Shown here in pieces: positions 52,535 through 64,000 of a stretch of 64,000 bases of DNA. The DNA comes from Varanus komodoensis (taxonomy: Eukaryota > Chordata > Lepidosauria > Squamata > Varanidae): positions 110,128,606 to 110,192,605 of the forward strand of contig NW_025335268.1 in assembly GCF_004798865.1 (NCBI RefSeq), written 5' to 3'. The notes beneath the pieces were generated by a model, which worked only from the letters and a program-made list of their open reading frames with translations, did no database searches and was not told where the DNA came from. The position numbers and the translations under genes were made by a program. Every line of letters starts with the position of its first letter. Position 1 is the first letter of the stretch.

Positions 52535-53125
52535 ATGGAGCAAGAGGCGATGGCACGCGAGAGGGGGCTAGAAGCTCACAGTGAGAGTCAGGCGTTGGAA
52601 CAAGGAGATTTATACTTGGTGCCCAGGGCCCAAACGGCCCCCCTGCAACCCGACTCTGAGGCTTCCTCGTGAGTAGCCTCCCCACATCCTGGCTCTGAGT
52701 TGTTGGAGCAGGGTGCAGCTTCCCTTCCTGTAGACTCCGAGGTGTTTGAACAAGTTGCCCCCCCCCCCCCGCCACCAGACTCTGAAGCTGCTGGGCTGAG
52801 TCCTGGAGAACAAGAAGACGTAACAGGAAATTTATGGAACGCCCAACTTCCGAGAAGATTGCGGAGGCTAGACCAATTGGAATGGCAGGAGAGAAGCTTG
52901 TCCCACCCACGGACAGAGAGACGTGAGAGGAGACTGAGATCCACGTGACTTTCTCTCTCTTAGTTCAGAAAGGAGGGAGCAACTGAGCTGCTAGGAGCCC
53001 ATTGCCAGAGCTTATCTGTTGCATCGTAAATCTTGTAGTAAATAGCAATAAAAGTCATTAGTTTTATTGCCGACTGCTGTGTGAGTTAATTGGAGACGTG
53101 AGAAATGGCCTCACGACACAAACAC
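52535..53125 (+). mobile_element. Possible solo LTR of a Gypsy-like retroelement (fossil)
   Basis: A GC-rich island of about 590 bp in AT-rich intron, with a long C-run near 52,757. An open stretch on the plus strand codes an acidic then Arg-rich peptide, as is common in the LTRs of some reptile Gypsy-like elements. It is followed by an AATAAA at about 53,048 and a short downstream segment like an R-U5 end. No internal retroviral genes are present. The ends and target duplication are not resolved, so a different repeat class remains possible. Age appears moderate. Confidence 0.35.
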
Positions 53126-53806
53126 AGCTTTCCTTTGTGTTTGCAATGTTTTTATCAAATGCAACAGCAAACACAATGCTGATTGATTTGTGCGCCTTGC
53201 GTTTTTGCTTTACACTTTAGACAAATTGTCCAGCTTTTACAAAATAAAATAATTTCAAATTTATAGAATAAAATATTCTTGCTGGAATAATATTATTTAT
53301 AGATTGTTATATTAGTGTTACATAAACATGCTGCCTGGGGAATATAGGACTTTTCTCTCTCTGAATGTTCAGAGGATTGTGTCCTTAGTGGGTAAGATGA
53401 GTAGAATGTGTAAGATAATATATTTGGATAATACTTTGGTTAACCTAGAATGAAATCCTGTGACAGTTTGCCAGTGGTCTGAAGAGAACTACCTTTATTT
53501 TTTAATTTACATCTCCCCTGTTGGTGAAACGTAAGAATGAGAGGAAAAATGATTGACAATCTGGAATGTGGAGGAATGGTAAAAGGACTTAGAGGAAGTG
53601 ATAGATGATAGAGTTAGTTATGAAGCAGGCACTGATGGGGACACATGGAAGAAGGGGAATGGGAAGAGATGGATGGAGAAGGACCAGTAAGAAGACAACA
53701 GTAGGATAACTGTTAAAGATGAGAGTTGCTTACATTAGGTTACAATATCAGGTAGAGCCATGATTCTTTGTCCAAGCTGTTATTTTCTATAAATATATTT
53801 AGAGTG
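53126..53806. other. Intron 3 segment, nothing recognised
   Basis: AT-rich DNA followed by a purine-rich patch (about 53,530-53,720). No gene or repeat is recognised. Confidence 0.4.
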
Positions 53807-53808
53807 TA

Positions 53809-54132
53809 CAGGCAGTTCCCAGGTTACAAATGAGTTCTGTTCCTGAGAAAATGGAAATTTGTATTTAAGTTGAAGTTGGATTGCATATAGTCAGTCCTCC
53901 ACATTCAAGGGACTCAGGACCCCTGCGAAAACAGAAAAACCACAAATATCTCTAGCCCCCTCTGCCCAGACTCACCAGGGCCTCCTTTTTTACAGCAAGG
54001 AAATGCAGGGCAGGAAGGCATGCTTTGGAGACCTCTCCCCATCTGCTTCCTGTCTCTTTATGGAGATGCAGTAATATTTTAAAATTAATAGGTTCATTCA
54101 TAAGTATGGGTTGTTTGTAACTCAGGCACCTG
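53809..54132. mobile_element. Tigger/pogo-like MITE (TA target site)
   Basis: The left end CAGGCAGTTCCCAGGTTACA and the reverse-complemented right end CAGGTGCCTGAGTTACAAAC form imperfect TIRs. TA dinucleotides flank both (53,807-53,808 and 54,133-54,134), as in Tc1/mariner-Tigger insertions. Inside, at about 53,896-53,955, is a second Tigger-like start (CAGTCCTCCACATTCAAGGG, CAGGACCCCTGCGAAAAC), perhaps a nested relative. There is no transposase. Confidence 0.6.
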
Positions 54133-54149
54133 TAATCCTATGCAAGTGT

Positions 54150-54560
54150 AGATAGAAACATAAAATGTAAAACAAAGAAACAAAGCAAATCTGAAGGGGC
54201 TTCCCGGGCCACCTACCCCTGGCTCCAACTGGCTCCACTCATGTAATCCCCAGCATGTGGTTGTCCAATCTTACTTTGAACACCCTCACTGATGGGGCCC
54301 CCACCACCTCCCTTGCAAGTCCATTCCATATCCTAGAGGTCCTAACCATCAGGAAGCATTTCCTGACATCCAACGTCAAGCCTATTTCCTTGAGCTTTGC
54401 CCCATTGGAACATGTCCTGCCCTCCATTACAGGGAAGAACGGGCCATGGCCCTCCTTCACATGACATCCCCTCAGATACCTATAAGTTGCTAAAACATCC
54501 CCTTGGAATCTGCTCTTCTCCAGGCTGAAAAGAGCCAGTTCCCTCAATGGCCTACAACTC
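54150..54560 (-). mobile_element. CR1 LINE 3'-end fragment with intact C-terminal frame
   Basis: The minus strand has 102 open codons: ELALFSLEKSRFQGDVLATY, GNG-like SNGAKLKEIG, LDVRKCFLMVRTSRIWNGLA and VFKVRLDNHM. These correspond to the CR1 C-terminus (LGLFSLEKRRLRGDL..., LDIRKKFF, WNRLP, FKARLD). The 3' end on the minus strand carries the TTTCTATG-type CR1 terminus near 54,155. The copy is truncated at 'TTGAGGGAACTGG' on its 5' side. Confidence 0.75.
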
Positions 54561-55540
54561 CCATCCTGTTCCAGTCAGCACAGTAGACAGGGACATAGTA
54601 GACAGTTGTGGGTCATTTTCTACCTTACCTTGCTTGCACAGGATTGCACCTTTACTGATTTAAATTCAGATGTGGGAAATTCCAGAATATCCTATCTTAT
54701 TCGAGATAGTGGCTTTATTTTACACAGCTAAATATATAAAGGGAAAATACTACTGGTATCCATGACAGGTGGGGCAGAATTTATTTTGGGAGAGATTATA
54801 GGATGTCTAGACTCATGGGACTGGCTGCAGTAGTGACCTCTAAGGGCAGGGCCTTATTGAGCCCCTGGAATGTACCCTTTGGGCAAAAGGAGGCAAGGAC
54901 ACAAAGGTGGGAATTTAACTTGATGGATGCTGACGCATGCTTGAATTTTGGCAAAGATGAACAGATGAAGTAAGCAGATGAACATACACAGTAGCCGAGT
55001 TCAGCAATTTCCTTTTAGCCACTGTTTCCTGTATTATAAATGGAAATAAATGATGTGCTGCAGGAAATATTCCCATAACAGGCCATTCAATCATTGTAGT
55101 TAATAGAAATTTGCTATAGGTAAGAAGTTAAAAGGCACCACATTATTCCTTTTAGATATTTTGACACCAAAATAAAGAAATATGCATGGCTTTTTTCTTT
55201 TGTACACTTTGTGCATTATATGCCACATTATTCAATTAGTTACGCATCTTACCGAAAACTCTGTTTGGGACTGTGAGGCAAAATGAGTTAGCTGTATTGT
55301 GAACTGAAAAAGTTTGCTTATTCAAAGATCTTGCACAATACTTCATCCAGCTTTCTCTCTGCAATCAATTCCTTGCTGTTTTATCACTTAAAACTTCTGT
55401 GTCATAACAATCAATTTGCTATATGAAGTCAGCAGAGTCTTTTTTATCATTTTACTTGAGGTGACTATTTACTATCCATTTAAATGATAGTTGAGTATTC
55501 CCATCTCCCAATTCTATTTCTGAAACAGAAGGAAATATTT
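54561..55540. other. Intron 3 segment between two CR1 ends
   Basis: AT-rich, with a short MITE-like word (CCTACAACTCCCATCCTG) at the left edge. Nothing else is recognised. Confidence 0.4.
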
Positions 55541-55930
55541 CTTAGTTTTGAGGGAACTGGGTCTCTTCAGCCTGGAGAAGAGGAGACTCAGAGGGGATAT
55601 GTTGGCGACATGCAGGTATGTGAGGGGATGTCACATGGAGATGGGTAGAGACCTGTTCTCCCCTGCAGAGGAAGGCAGGACACGCTCCAATGGAGCAAAG
55701 CTCAGGGAGCCAAGGTTCCATTTGGATGCCAGGAAGCACTTCCTGACAGTCAGGACCCCGAGGGTGTGGAATGGGCTTCCACCAGGGGTCGTTGAGGCCC
55801 CACTGGTGCGGGTGTTCAAGGATAGGCTGGACGTCCACATGGTGGGCATGTCGTGAGCGGAGCTGGCTGGTGCCGGAGGTCAGACTAGATGGCTCAGGAG
55901 GCCCCTTCTGACTTGCTCTGTTTCTATGTT
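55540..55930 (+). mobile_element. CR1 LINE 3'-end fragment with intact C-terminal frame
   Basis: The plus strand has 102 open codons: ELGLFSLEKRRLRGDMLATC, LDARKHFLTVRTPRVWNGLP and VFKDRLDVHMVG, a clear match to the CR1 C-terminus. It is followed by the conserved CR1 3' sequence 'gactagatggctcaggaggcc' and a GTTTCTATG terminus at 55,918-55,928. Its 5' truncation point is the same 'TTGAGGGAACTGG' as in the minus-strand copy 1 kb away. The frame has no stop, so the copy is not very old. Confidence 0.8.
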
Positions 55931-58900
55931 TAGTTTGGCCAGTTAATGCAAATATGAAGACCCAATTCTGCCATGGGATGTGGAATGTCTGTGGTTAAAA
56001 ATGCATGAAGACTTTCTCTAAGATTCCATGCTGCTGACATTTTTAAAAGGGTTATGTTCTTGCATTCCTGTGCATACAATTTTCCTTGAAGTGATGCACT
56101 TCTGGCTCAGGACAGGCTCCTTTTTTAAACAGGAAAAGAAATTAAATACAAGCATTGAGTTAAGGCACCAGTAGAATGAACTGGTTTCCACTGACTAACC
56201 CATTTTTCCATGGAAAATAATTTAGTGTAATGAAAAACAGACCTTTTAGGTCTTCCCCCTGCTCTTTTCATAAGGCTGTGCTGACTTAGCCCTCATGGAG
56301 ATACATAGTAATGCTGGATAATTTGAATAAGAGATCTTGGAGAATGAGAATGCTTTATTAACTATCCATGTGTAATTTGTTTGCTAGAGCAGTGGGAGGA
56401 AGAACTGTTTCTCGAGAACAGTAACAGCAGGGAAGCCCCAAGGAAGACAGAAAACAGCTGATGTGAAAGTACAAATTGCCTTGTAGTGAATTAGACAATT
56501 GGCCCATGTGGATGTGTCAGTAGTTTTGTTACCAGATCTAACAGCCTTTGTACAGAAGGTATTAATGGCATGCTTGGGTTTCATTGTGGAGTGTAGTTTG
56601 CAGGTGCTTTAACTAGACTCCTGTCTACTAGATGAGTGATCTTCTGCTACAGTAAGAAAGAATGAAAATACCCATCAATTATAGATCTTTTAGACAGGAA
56701 ATATCCGAGGAGGGGCAGACATGCAATCTCGTTCATATTGGTTGAGCTAGTTTTCCTAGTAGAGCCTGATTTTTCCAGGAATCAGTGTAGAATAAACTTC
56801 TCTTGGGAGCCCATTTATTGCCATGGTACCAGTGGGTACTATTCCCTTTACCCAGTAACCAAAAGCAAACAAACCGGTATTGGACAGTGGTGTGTTTGAA
56901 GCCTCCACTCTTTCTCAAGAGAATAATTTTAAAAGCTTCTCTGTGTTCTCCAAATATTGAATAAAGAACACTTTACTTTTATTCAAGTACTGTGCTTGTA
57001 TAAATGTAAATTGTGCTTCATGTAATGCATATTGTGGAGTAGACAGAGAACTTTTCACATTATTTTCCAAGGAAGAGTTGACGTTCATGTCACAGCAGGA
57101 TCTTTTCATAAATAGTAGATTGCACCATTTGGGATTGTTTCTGGCTTGTATTTGGTACTACCCTCCTTCTTTGTAATGCACATATTGTGCTGCTTTGTTT
57201 GAAAGTGTGGGCAATGATAGAAGTAGGGCAGTTGGAGGATGGCACAGTGTCTTCTATTCTGTCAGTGTGCAGTATTTACATCCCTGATTGTGTAGCAGTG
57301 GTAAGATAGGAGCAAAAGGTACAGAAAATGATAAATTGTTGCTGGAGGGGGAACAGATTGCTTTCAGAAGATAGACACAATAAGCAATTGTTTGGAGTGT
57401 ACTTCAGGTACAGTAAGAACAGTTTGATAACACTTCAGAGTTGTTGTTGTTTCCTAAATGTTAAGAGATACTTTCACCCACTTGAATAACCCATTTGGTT
57501 AGGACTTCCTTCCAGGACTTGCAAATTGGAAACAATGTGTGGGGAGCTTAGTCATCAGCAAGGTCCAACATGCAGTGACTAAGCTGACTTAATGGAACAT
57601 AAACTATTTCTAACCACCAGTGGGTTAATTAAGCTTTTCTGTTCCTTCAGCAAAAGTAAACTGGACAGAAAGCCTTCGTGAATGCTGGTCACATCCTGTG
57701 ATTACACTCGGGCTGGTTGAAGGCCAAAACAAATGGAACTGAATGGACCTCCCACATGCAGGCTGCTACAGAAGACCAGTCAGGGTGTTCCGCCCTAGAG
57801 ATATCTTAGTAGATTACCACTCATAGACCTTCAGGCTGTTTGTAACATGGGCTTGACTGTGGAAGACACAACTATTTGGATGAAGGGTCTTTGTCTTTCA
57901 GCTGCAAACTGGGTACTTCAGCACAGCTATCTCCCAGACTCTAGTTGGTTACCTGGGTAAGGCAGGTCTATTCATAGCAAAGGAGAGAAGAAATGGGGTT
58001 TTATAACTTTGGAATTTCCGTATAAGTAAGATAATGAATTATATTGAACTTGGAGATGTTTACAGCCAGCCAAATTTATACCTAGATAATGTCAGAATTT
58101 GAATGTAACAATTAAAAAAATTTATTGTGTTAAAGGAATGAAACTAGGTGATCCTGACCTCCTCTGACACAGCTGTGATAAAAGATTGGAAGCTTGCCTC
58201 CTCTTTTTTTTTTTTTTTTTAACTAACTGCAGCCTTGCATTATGTCCAAAATCGGACAAGTTGCAGTTAACCTTGCAATCTGTTTACTCATACCAAACCA
58301 TATGGAAGGCCTGGTTGCTGAAAGGAAAAAGTTTTCTTTTGTTGGAGGAGCTGAATGGAATGAACACAAATGTGTGTCTGTTGACAGTGTGATCTAGTGT
58401 ATGGTGTGAGATGGTCTAGCAGCTTCTGGCAGCCCTACCTGGCAATCCCTCTCCTTTCCCCACTTACTGCTCAGGTTTCTTTTATGTACTTTGAGTGCGG
58501 ACTGATGTGTTTAGAAAATTACTAGTACCTATCACTGCAGTAGTTAGTGATGAAAACTTGAGGAATAAAATAAGCATTTATACTCATGTATATAACTGTT
58601 AGTCTGCCCTCATTAGGTTTCTTAAAACCTCTATGAGATAAACATATGAGAAGGAACGTTTAAACATATCTTTTAGGTCAAAATTACTTCCACATGTTTT
58701 TAAGAGAAACCTCTGAAATGTAACCAGTTTGTTTTCAAAAATGTTGGCCATTAACATACTTACACATAAACACACCAAGTTTGCTTTGCTGCTTTTTACA
58801 GACTTTACACAAGGAAAAAAAGACGGAGTGCCCACTGGCCACACAAATACAGTAACCATAGTGCTGCAGAGGGAAAGCAAAACCACATGAACTGATTTCA

Positions 58901-61900
58901 GAACAGAGGGAAAGATAGTGGATAACAGAGAAATAAGTGCAAAAGTTCGCATTTGCTTCCTGATGTTACAGAAAGTGTAACATTGTATGATTACACTGCT
59001 TGTAATCATACAAGCAGTGCAGTCATATGGAAAAAAATAGATCTTCCACTTGACTGCTGAGGATCTGGTTGAAGGCAGGTTATCCCTCTCTGACTTCTTT
59101 TAGGCTTAACTTCTCCAATTGTCCAGGGTCAGTTCTAGGCTTTGTGGAACAGGGAACATCCATACCAGGGACATAGTTTGGCACTCCTTCCTTCCTTTTC
59201 TCCCCCTCCACCCGCAGTAGCCATTTGCTGTGTTCCCCCTCCCACTTCCCAGTGATGAGCATGTTGGCAAGCCAAGGACTCAGAAGGGGACCTAGGCCAT
59301 TAGCTGTTGGCCTGAAATAACCCTTGTCCCCCACATGGGTTTGCCTGAGAACTTTCCCTCACTTGTCTGCGAATATCCTGTGACCAGAGGGAGGAGGTTG
59401 AACTTTTCTTTAATAGTTCAGAAGAAATATGCTGGCATGTTTCTTGCATGCTTCTGTCTTACTTTTCCGTCTAGGAGCATAATGAAATCCTTGACGTTGT
59501 GTGCACAGCACTGGTTCCAATTACAGAGTTTATGAAAATGTACAGAACATATTAAGCATTAAATAGCTTCCTGTATAGCCAGGAGAGGGATCCCAACAAA
59601 GCAATTTTTAATTTCTATGGTTCTCCTAGTCATTTTTAATAAGCAAGGCAATGAGGCAGAAATTCAGTTTTAATCCAAATCTCTGGATTTCAGTGTCCCT
59701 ATTTGACTTCTGTTTTGTGCATTTGTTATCTTGCACATGTTTTGTCACATTGTCTGTTCATTTTCCCTGCCTTCATCGTATCTCCTTGATACTTGCTTTT
59801 AAGTTTTTGCTTTGCTTTCTCTATCACATAATGGATTTAGGATGTTGTTGATGCCACATTTTTGTTACCTTTAGTGAACATTGGCACAAATCATTTCATC
59901 CCTTCTGCTTCTATTAAAATTGATCCTTTTATTGCATGTTTGAGGGTACGATCAATATTGCATTGGGTGAGTCATACTCTGGCAGCAAAGTGGAAAGTGA
60001 CTTTTCTCTTTAGGAGATGATTTCTTCACTAGACTGATCTGTAAGACCGTGTGAATGTATTTTAGGTCTGTGAACATATTGACTTTGGAAATATATTGTT
60101 ATTCTTGGCATTATGTTAACGAATAAAGCAGCATTCCTATCTTAATATAGAAAAGGCTTGTCTAAGTGTTGGCATCGCTTCTTGTGACAGATCGCTGCTA
60201 TTCAGTTAAGGCATTTCCCAGGGTAATTGCTCTACATGTTTTTTTTCCTGGCTTTTTAGGCTTTAGGCTTAGCAATTCATTCACTGACAGCAGAGTGTCT
60301 AAACGCATTGGGGGTTGGGATCAGTATTCCTTTTAAAGAAAAAATAGGGCTCTGCGTAAATAGAGATTTGACTACTTATATCTTTTCCTTATTTATGAAT
60401 CATTAATCCACTTTGTACAAACACTATTATACATCTACTAAAAACTTTCCAGGTTGTATAGCAAAACCACCTGCTTTTCCTTTTCCAGTGACAGAGACTT
60501 TATTCTTATTATAATTTACCACATGAAAGGTACTGTCCATTGTGAAATCTGATGTGGAATTTCATAGGGCCAGGCTAGACAAATGTTAATTGCATGGATA
60601 TTGCAGCTGCGAGCTAGCATTTTCCCTGTGAAAATAGCCATCAGGAAGCACGAGCAGCCTCGGCACTGTGGGGAAAGGCTTTCTTTTTTTTTCTTTTTTT
60701 TTTGCTGTCACAGTCCCAATAAAAAAAGGAAATTTCTTGTATCCCAGAGGATGCTTCCATTGCTGCCAGTGGTAAATGTACACATTCACTGCTTGTAACC
60801 AGCAGCCTGACTACTTTGAAGCTAAAACTACACATATTACTTCGGCGGATTCCCAAATGAACCTTACTTCAGCCTGGGCTGCTCACATCCTAGGGTGGTG
60901 AAGCCGTGTTTTATTGCTCTGTAACATACCAGCTTTCTCTACATAAAAGCAACATCTGGTGCTTTAGGAAACAACAGTCTGTCCTAGCCCTGGCCCTACT
61001 CTGTCAGGGTTCGGACTGCAGGCTTTGCAGTCTGAAATGATACAGTTGATTCTGTCACCTTCATTCCATGCATATGAAGCCTTATAGATGTGTCATTCTC
61101 CAAAATTGGAAGTGGGGTGAGGCAGGAATGTTGCAGGCTTCTTGAATCTATATTGGATTCACTCTGATTCATCCAGAGGCTGTTTTCAGGGTGCACTTTT
61201 ACAGGTAGCCCCTGCACCCCCATTAAACCATTTTCTAAAGTCAGTGGGGCAATCCTCAGACATGAACCAAGTTCAGAGCCTCTCAGCGTTGAGCTGTTGG
61301 AGCAACATTACCTATAATTCCCAGCATCCCTGAAGGCTGCTTTAAGTAGATATGGCCGAGTCTGGAGTACACTAGCATTCCTTCCCTTTCCCCTCCACTT
61401 CGATGAGATTGGAAATGCAAAGACATAGGTCCAAGCTCATAGGGCCAGGCTTGTGGTGGTTCTGTCACTGCCCATGAGGGCTCAGGGCCCAATCTGCACT
61501 GGAGCCCATTAAGAATATGTTTTTTTTTAAATCCTGTAGTGGCTGTTAAACAACAGGTGTTTTCCCTGAGTTAATTCCACAACATACTCTCCTGGCTTTC
61601 TATCCCACCATTGCTGTAGAATGAGCAAGTTGCCACATGAAGCTCTGCAATAAATTAATGCTCATGGCTTGAGAGCGGCATTGTGGAGCTCAGATTCTCA
61701 CCACATTGCATCTCTCAATTTTTCTCTAGAGCAGGCCCAGAGCAGGCCACCAGTGTGGATGGGGCCCCTAGCATGGTGGTTGAGGGCTTGTAAAAATGAA
61801 AAGAAGACAAAGCAGCTAGATACACATTTAAAGTAATGTCTGCTTGGCCCTGAGGAGAGAGAATTGTTCCTCCCGTTTATCCAGATTCCTTTGTGCTGAG

Positions 61901-62440
61901 GGAAGCAAAATGGGAAGGGAGCCCACAAATGTGGTGCTGGTGTGTTTGGGACCTTTCAAGATTCAAACCAGCTTCGGCTGTTAGAGTCTGATGGAATTCC
62001 TGCCTGTGCTGTGAACGTTGCACAAGGGCACGTGATAATGGAAGATCTGAATGAAGAGAGAGGGCCCCAAGAGAGAGACCCAGAAGGGAGTAAACAAAGG
62101 GCTTGCGCAGTGACTCAGTGGTTCAGCGTGATGGAAGAAGGAGGGGAGCAAGGGCACGGTAAAGCTACAACATGCCCAGGCGCCTTTCCTTTATCCATGC
62201 TATTCTGCTGGAAGGCATATAGTCTGATGCAGCAGTTTGATTAAAAAATGATTAGCTTTGATTGACTCAGAGTTAATAGCAGACACTTAACTACTCCTCC
62301 TTTCAATGGTATAGAAAGATAGATTTAGCAATAAATCTGAATTGAAGCTCCCAGGTACTGGGAATGCACCAGAAATAACTCCTACCTTCCAGCAGTAATA
62401 TATAAAGAGAGGAAAATGTCCTTTCAAAAATTATGCCATG
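55931..62440. other. Long intron 3 segment, mostly unique
   Basis: About 6.5 kb of AT-rich DNA with little repeat content: T-runs at 58,206-58,222 and 60,682-60,703, a MITE-like fragment at about 61,290-61,345 (ACATTACCTATAATTCCCAG) and an interlocked inverted repeat at 58,984-59,019. No exon is recognised. A 136-codon hydrophobic frame (58,599-59,009 minus) looks like chance in AT-rich DNA. Confidence 0.4.
58984..59019. repeat. Two interlocked perfect inverted repeats
   Basis: Order A-B-A'-B': TGTATGATTA (58,984-58,993), CACTGCTTG (58,994-59,002), TAATCATACA (59,003-59,012) and CAAGCAGTG (59,011-59,019). A pairs with A' and B with B' without mismatch. RNA from this strand could form either hairpin. 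Confidence 0.95.
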
Positions 62441-62441
62441 A

Positions 62442-64000
62442 ATTTATTTGTTTGTTTGTTTGTTTATTGATTGATTGATTGATTGGACTTCTATGCTGCC
62501 CCATTCGCCGAAGCCTCAGGGCGGCTCACAATCATAAATAAATAACATAATATAAAACAATGTAATTTAGCAGTATAACAGTAAAATTAAGTTGCCCTGG
62601 CCAAAGCATAAAATAAAATATTAATATTAACAATTAAAATAATGTTTGAATAAAAAGGTCTTCGCCTGGTGCCAAAAAACAAATAACGACGGCGCCAGGC
62701 AGATCTCTCTGGGGAGCGCATTCCATAGATTGGGTGCCACCGCAGAGAAAGCCCTCCTCCGAGTACTTACCCTCCTAATTTCCTTCACGGAGGGTTCCCG
62801 GAGAAGGGCCTCTCCCGCTGATCTCAAGGGGCGGGTGGGCATATATGGACGTAAGCACTCCTTCAGGTAACCAGGACCCAAGCTGTTAAGGGCTTTATAG
62901 GTCATCACCAACACCTTGAATTGGGCCTGGACTTCAATGGGAAGCCAGTGAAGCTGATGGAGGACTGGAGTCATGTGAACATAACGCCAGTCCCCGTCAG
63001 CAACCTGGCAGCTCTAATTTGAATTAATTGAAGTATGCGGACCGTCTTCAAGGGCAGCCCCAGGTAGAGCATGTTACAGAAGTCAAGTTGGGAAGTCACC
63101 AATGCGTGTGTCACTGTCGCCAGGCAGTTGTTCTCCAGGTTGGGGCGCAGCTGATGAATCAGCTGAAGCTGAAAGAAAGCGTTCCTCGCCACCGCTGTCA
63201 CCTGAGCTTCCAGTGAAAGCTCTGGGTCAAGGAGCACTCCCAAACTGCGGACCTTGTCCCTAAGAGGGAGTGCAACCCCATTCAGGACTAGGTTCAATTC
63301 ATCTTCCCCGAAGCCCGATCCACCAACCAACAGGAGCTCCATCTTTTCTGGATTGAGCTTCAGTTTATTGGCCCTCATCCAGCCCACTACCTCAGCCAGG
63401 CACTGGTTCAGCACAGCCACTGCCTCACCTGGATTGGTGGAGAACAAGAGGTAGAGCTGGGTATCATCAGTGTACTGATGATTCCGCAGCCCACACCTCC
63501 TGATGACCTCTCCCAGCAGTTTCATGTAGACGTTAAACAGCAAAGGGGACAAAATGGACCCCTGCGGTACTCCGTGGCATAGCTGCCATGGCGCATAGCC
63601 ATAGTCCCCCAGCACCACCTTCTGGAATCGGCCATTGAGATTGGAGCGGAACCACTGCAAAGCAGGGCCTCCGACCCCCAATCCCGCTAGCCTATCCAAA
63701 AGGATACCATGGTCGATGGTATCGAAAGCTGCTGAGAGGTCCAGGAGAACCAACAGGGATGCACTCCCCCTGTTCTTCTCCCTGCACTGGTCATCGTACA
63801 GGGCAACCAAGGCAGATTCAGTACCATACCCGGGTCTGAAGCCGGACTGAAATGGGTCCAGATAATCAATTTCATTCAAGAGTGCTTGGAGTTGTCCCGC
63901 CACCACCTGCTCCAACACCTTGCCCAGAAATGGGATGTTGGCCACTGGTCTATAATTAGTGGCCATCTCTGGATCCAGTGACGCTTTCTTCAGGACCGGT
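62442..64000 (-). mobile_element. Young L2-type LINE, 3' half, continues beyond the window
   Basis: Second young copy of the 24.7-kb family, in the same orientation. The 3' end carries a (TTTG)n/(TTGA)n tail on the plus strand at 62,442-62,486, then a 3' UTR matching the first copy (GAAGCCTCAGGGCGGCTCAC) and ORF2. The 5' part of the element is outside the window. Confidence 0.9.
62627..64000 (-). pseudogene. L2-type LINE ORF2, RT and C-terminus, one frame shift, partial
   Basis: Open on the minus strand from the window edge: PVLKKASLDPEMATNYRPVA, FQSGFRPGYGTESALVALYD, LLDLSAAFDTIDHGILL, LNGRFQKVVLGDYG, GVPQGSILSPLLFNVYM and the catalytic box as YTDD (Ala replaced by Thr) near 63,466-63,477. 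A one-base loss at about 62,985 shifts the frame before MTPVLHQLHWLPIEVQ, after which it runs to the stop at 62,627 (LFKHYFNC). Compared with the 24.7-kb copy it keeps Arg where that copy has a TGA, and GVPQG where that one has GVQQG. The product is a reverse transcriptase for target-primed retrotransposition. Confidence 0.85.

Noticed and set aside
58599-59009. 136-codon hydrophobic frame resembling a membrane protein
   Set aside because: The hydrophobicity follows from T-rich codons in AT-rich DNA, and it overlaps the interlocked inverted repeats. No family match is known to me.

Overview
The window is vertebrate nuclear DNA, most likely from a squamate reptile (lizard or snake). Two multi-exon genes are typical of amniotes. 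The repeat mix is L2/CR1-clade LINEs (some young), a BovB-like RTE LINE, older CR1 fragments and hAT and Tigger-like DNA transposons. That mix fits squamates better than birds, crocodiles or mammals. The species call is an inference from repeat content, not from a database match.

Layout: 1-1951 is the last intron of PLEKHA1 (TAPP1). Its terminal coding exon is 1952-2272 and is followed by a long AT-rich, repeat-poor stretch that probably holds the 3' UTR, with six AATAAA signals between 2500 and 6173. The intergenic part (about 6.2-16.4 kb) contains two degraded L2-type LINE pieces lying end to end (7.2-10.26 kb), a CR1 remnant, an L2 3' tail with a fold-back hairpin (14.29 kb) and a GC-rich hAT MITE with perfect 8-bp target duplications (14,716-15,048).

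HTRA1 starts inside a CpG island (about 16.2-17.35 kb). Exon 1 (CDS 16,752-17,244) encodes the signal peptide, the IGFBP-like domain and the Kazal-like domain. After a 32.6-kb intron come exon 2 (49,866-49,965) and exon 3 (50,300-50,504), which start the trypsin-like protease domain and carry the catalytic His and Asp. The remaining exons, including the catalytic Ser, lie beyond the window, so intron 3 is at least 13.5 kb. The order PLEKHA1 then HTRA1 on one strand is the arrangement at human 10q26; no ARMS2-like gene is visible between them.

Most other content is transposon-derived and lies in HTRA1 introns: a nearly complete L2-type LINE (24,675-28,021, minus) with a candidate 9-bp TSD; a 2,229-bp hAT transposon (37,771-39,999) with TIRs, an 8-bp TSD and a recently broken transposase related to the one fused into GTF2IRD2; a BovB-like RTE (about 43-47.75 kb) split by a nested L2; a possible LTR-like fossil (about 52.5-53.1 kb); two CR1 3' ends in opposite orientation; a Tigger-like MITE; and a second young L2 running off the right edge. 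I found no tRNA, rRNA, CRISPR array or bacterial-type system, and no clear candidate for a wholly new system. The most unusual items are the template-switch-like hairpins, the nested or tandem LINE structures, the near-intact hAT and one unexplained 188-codon ORF.
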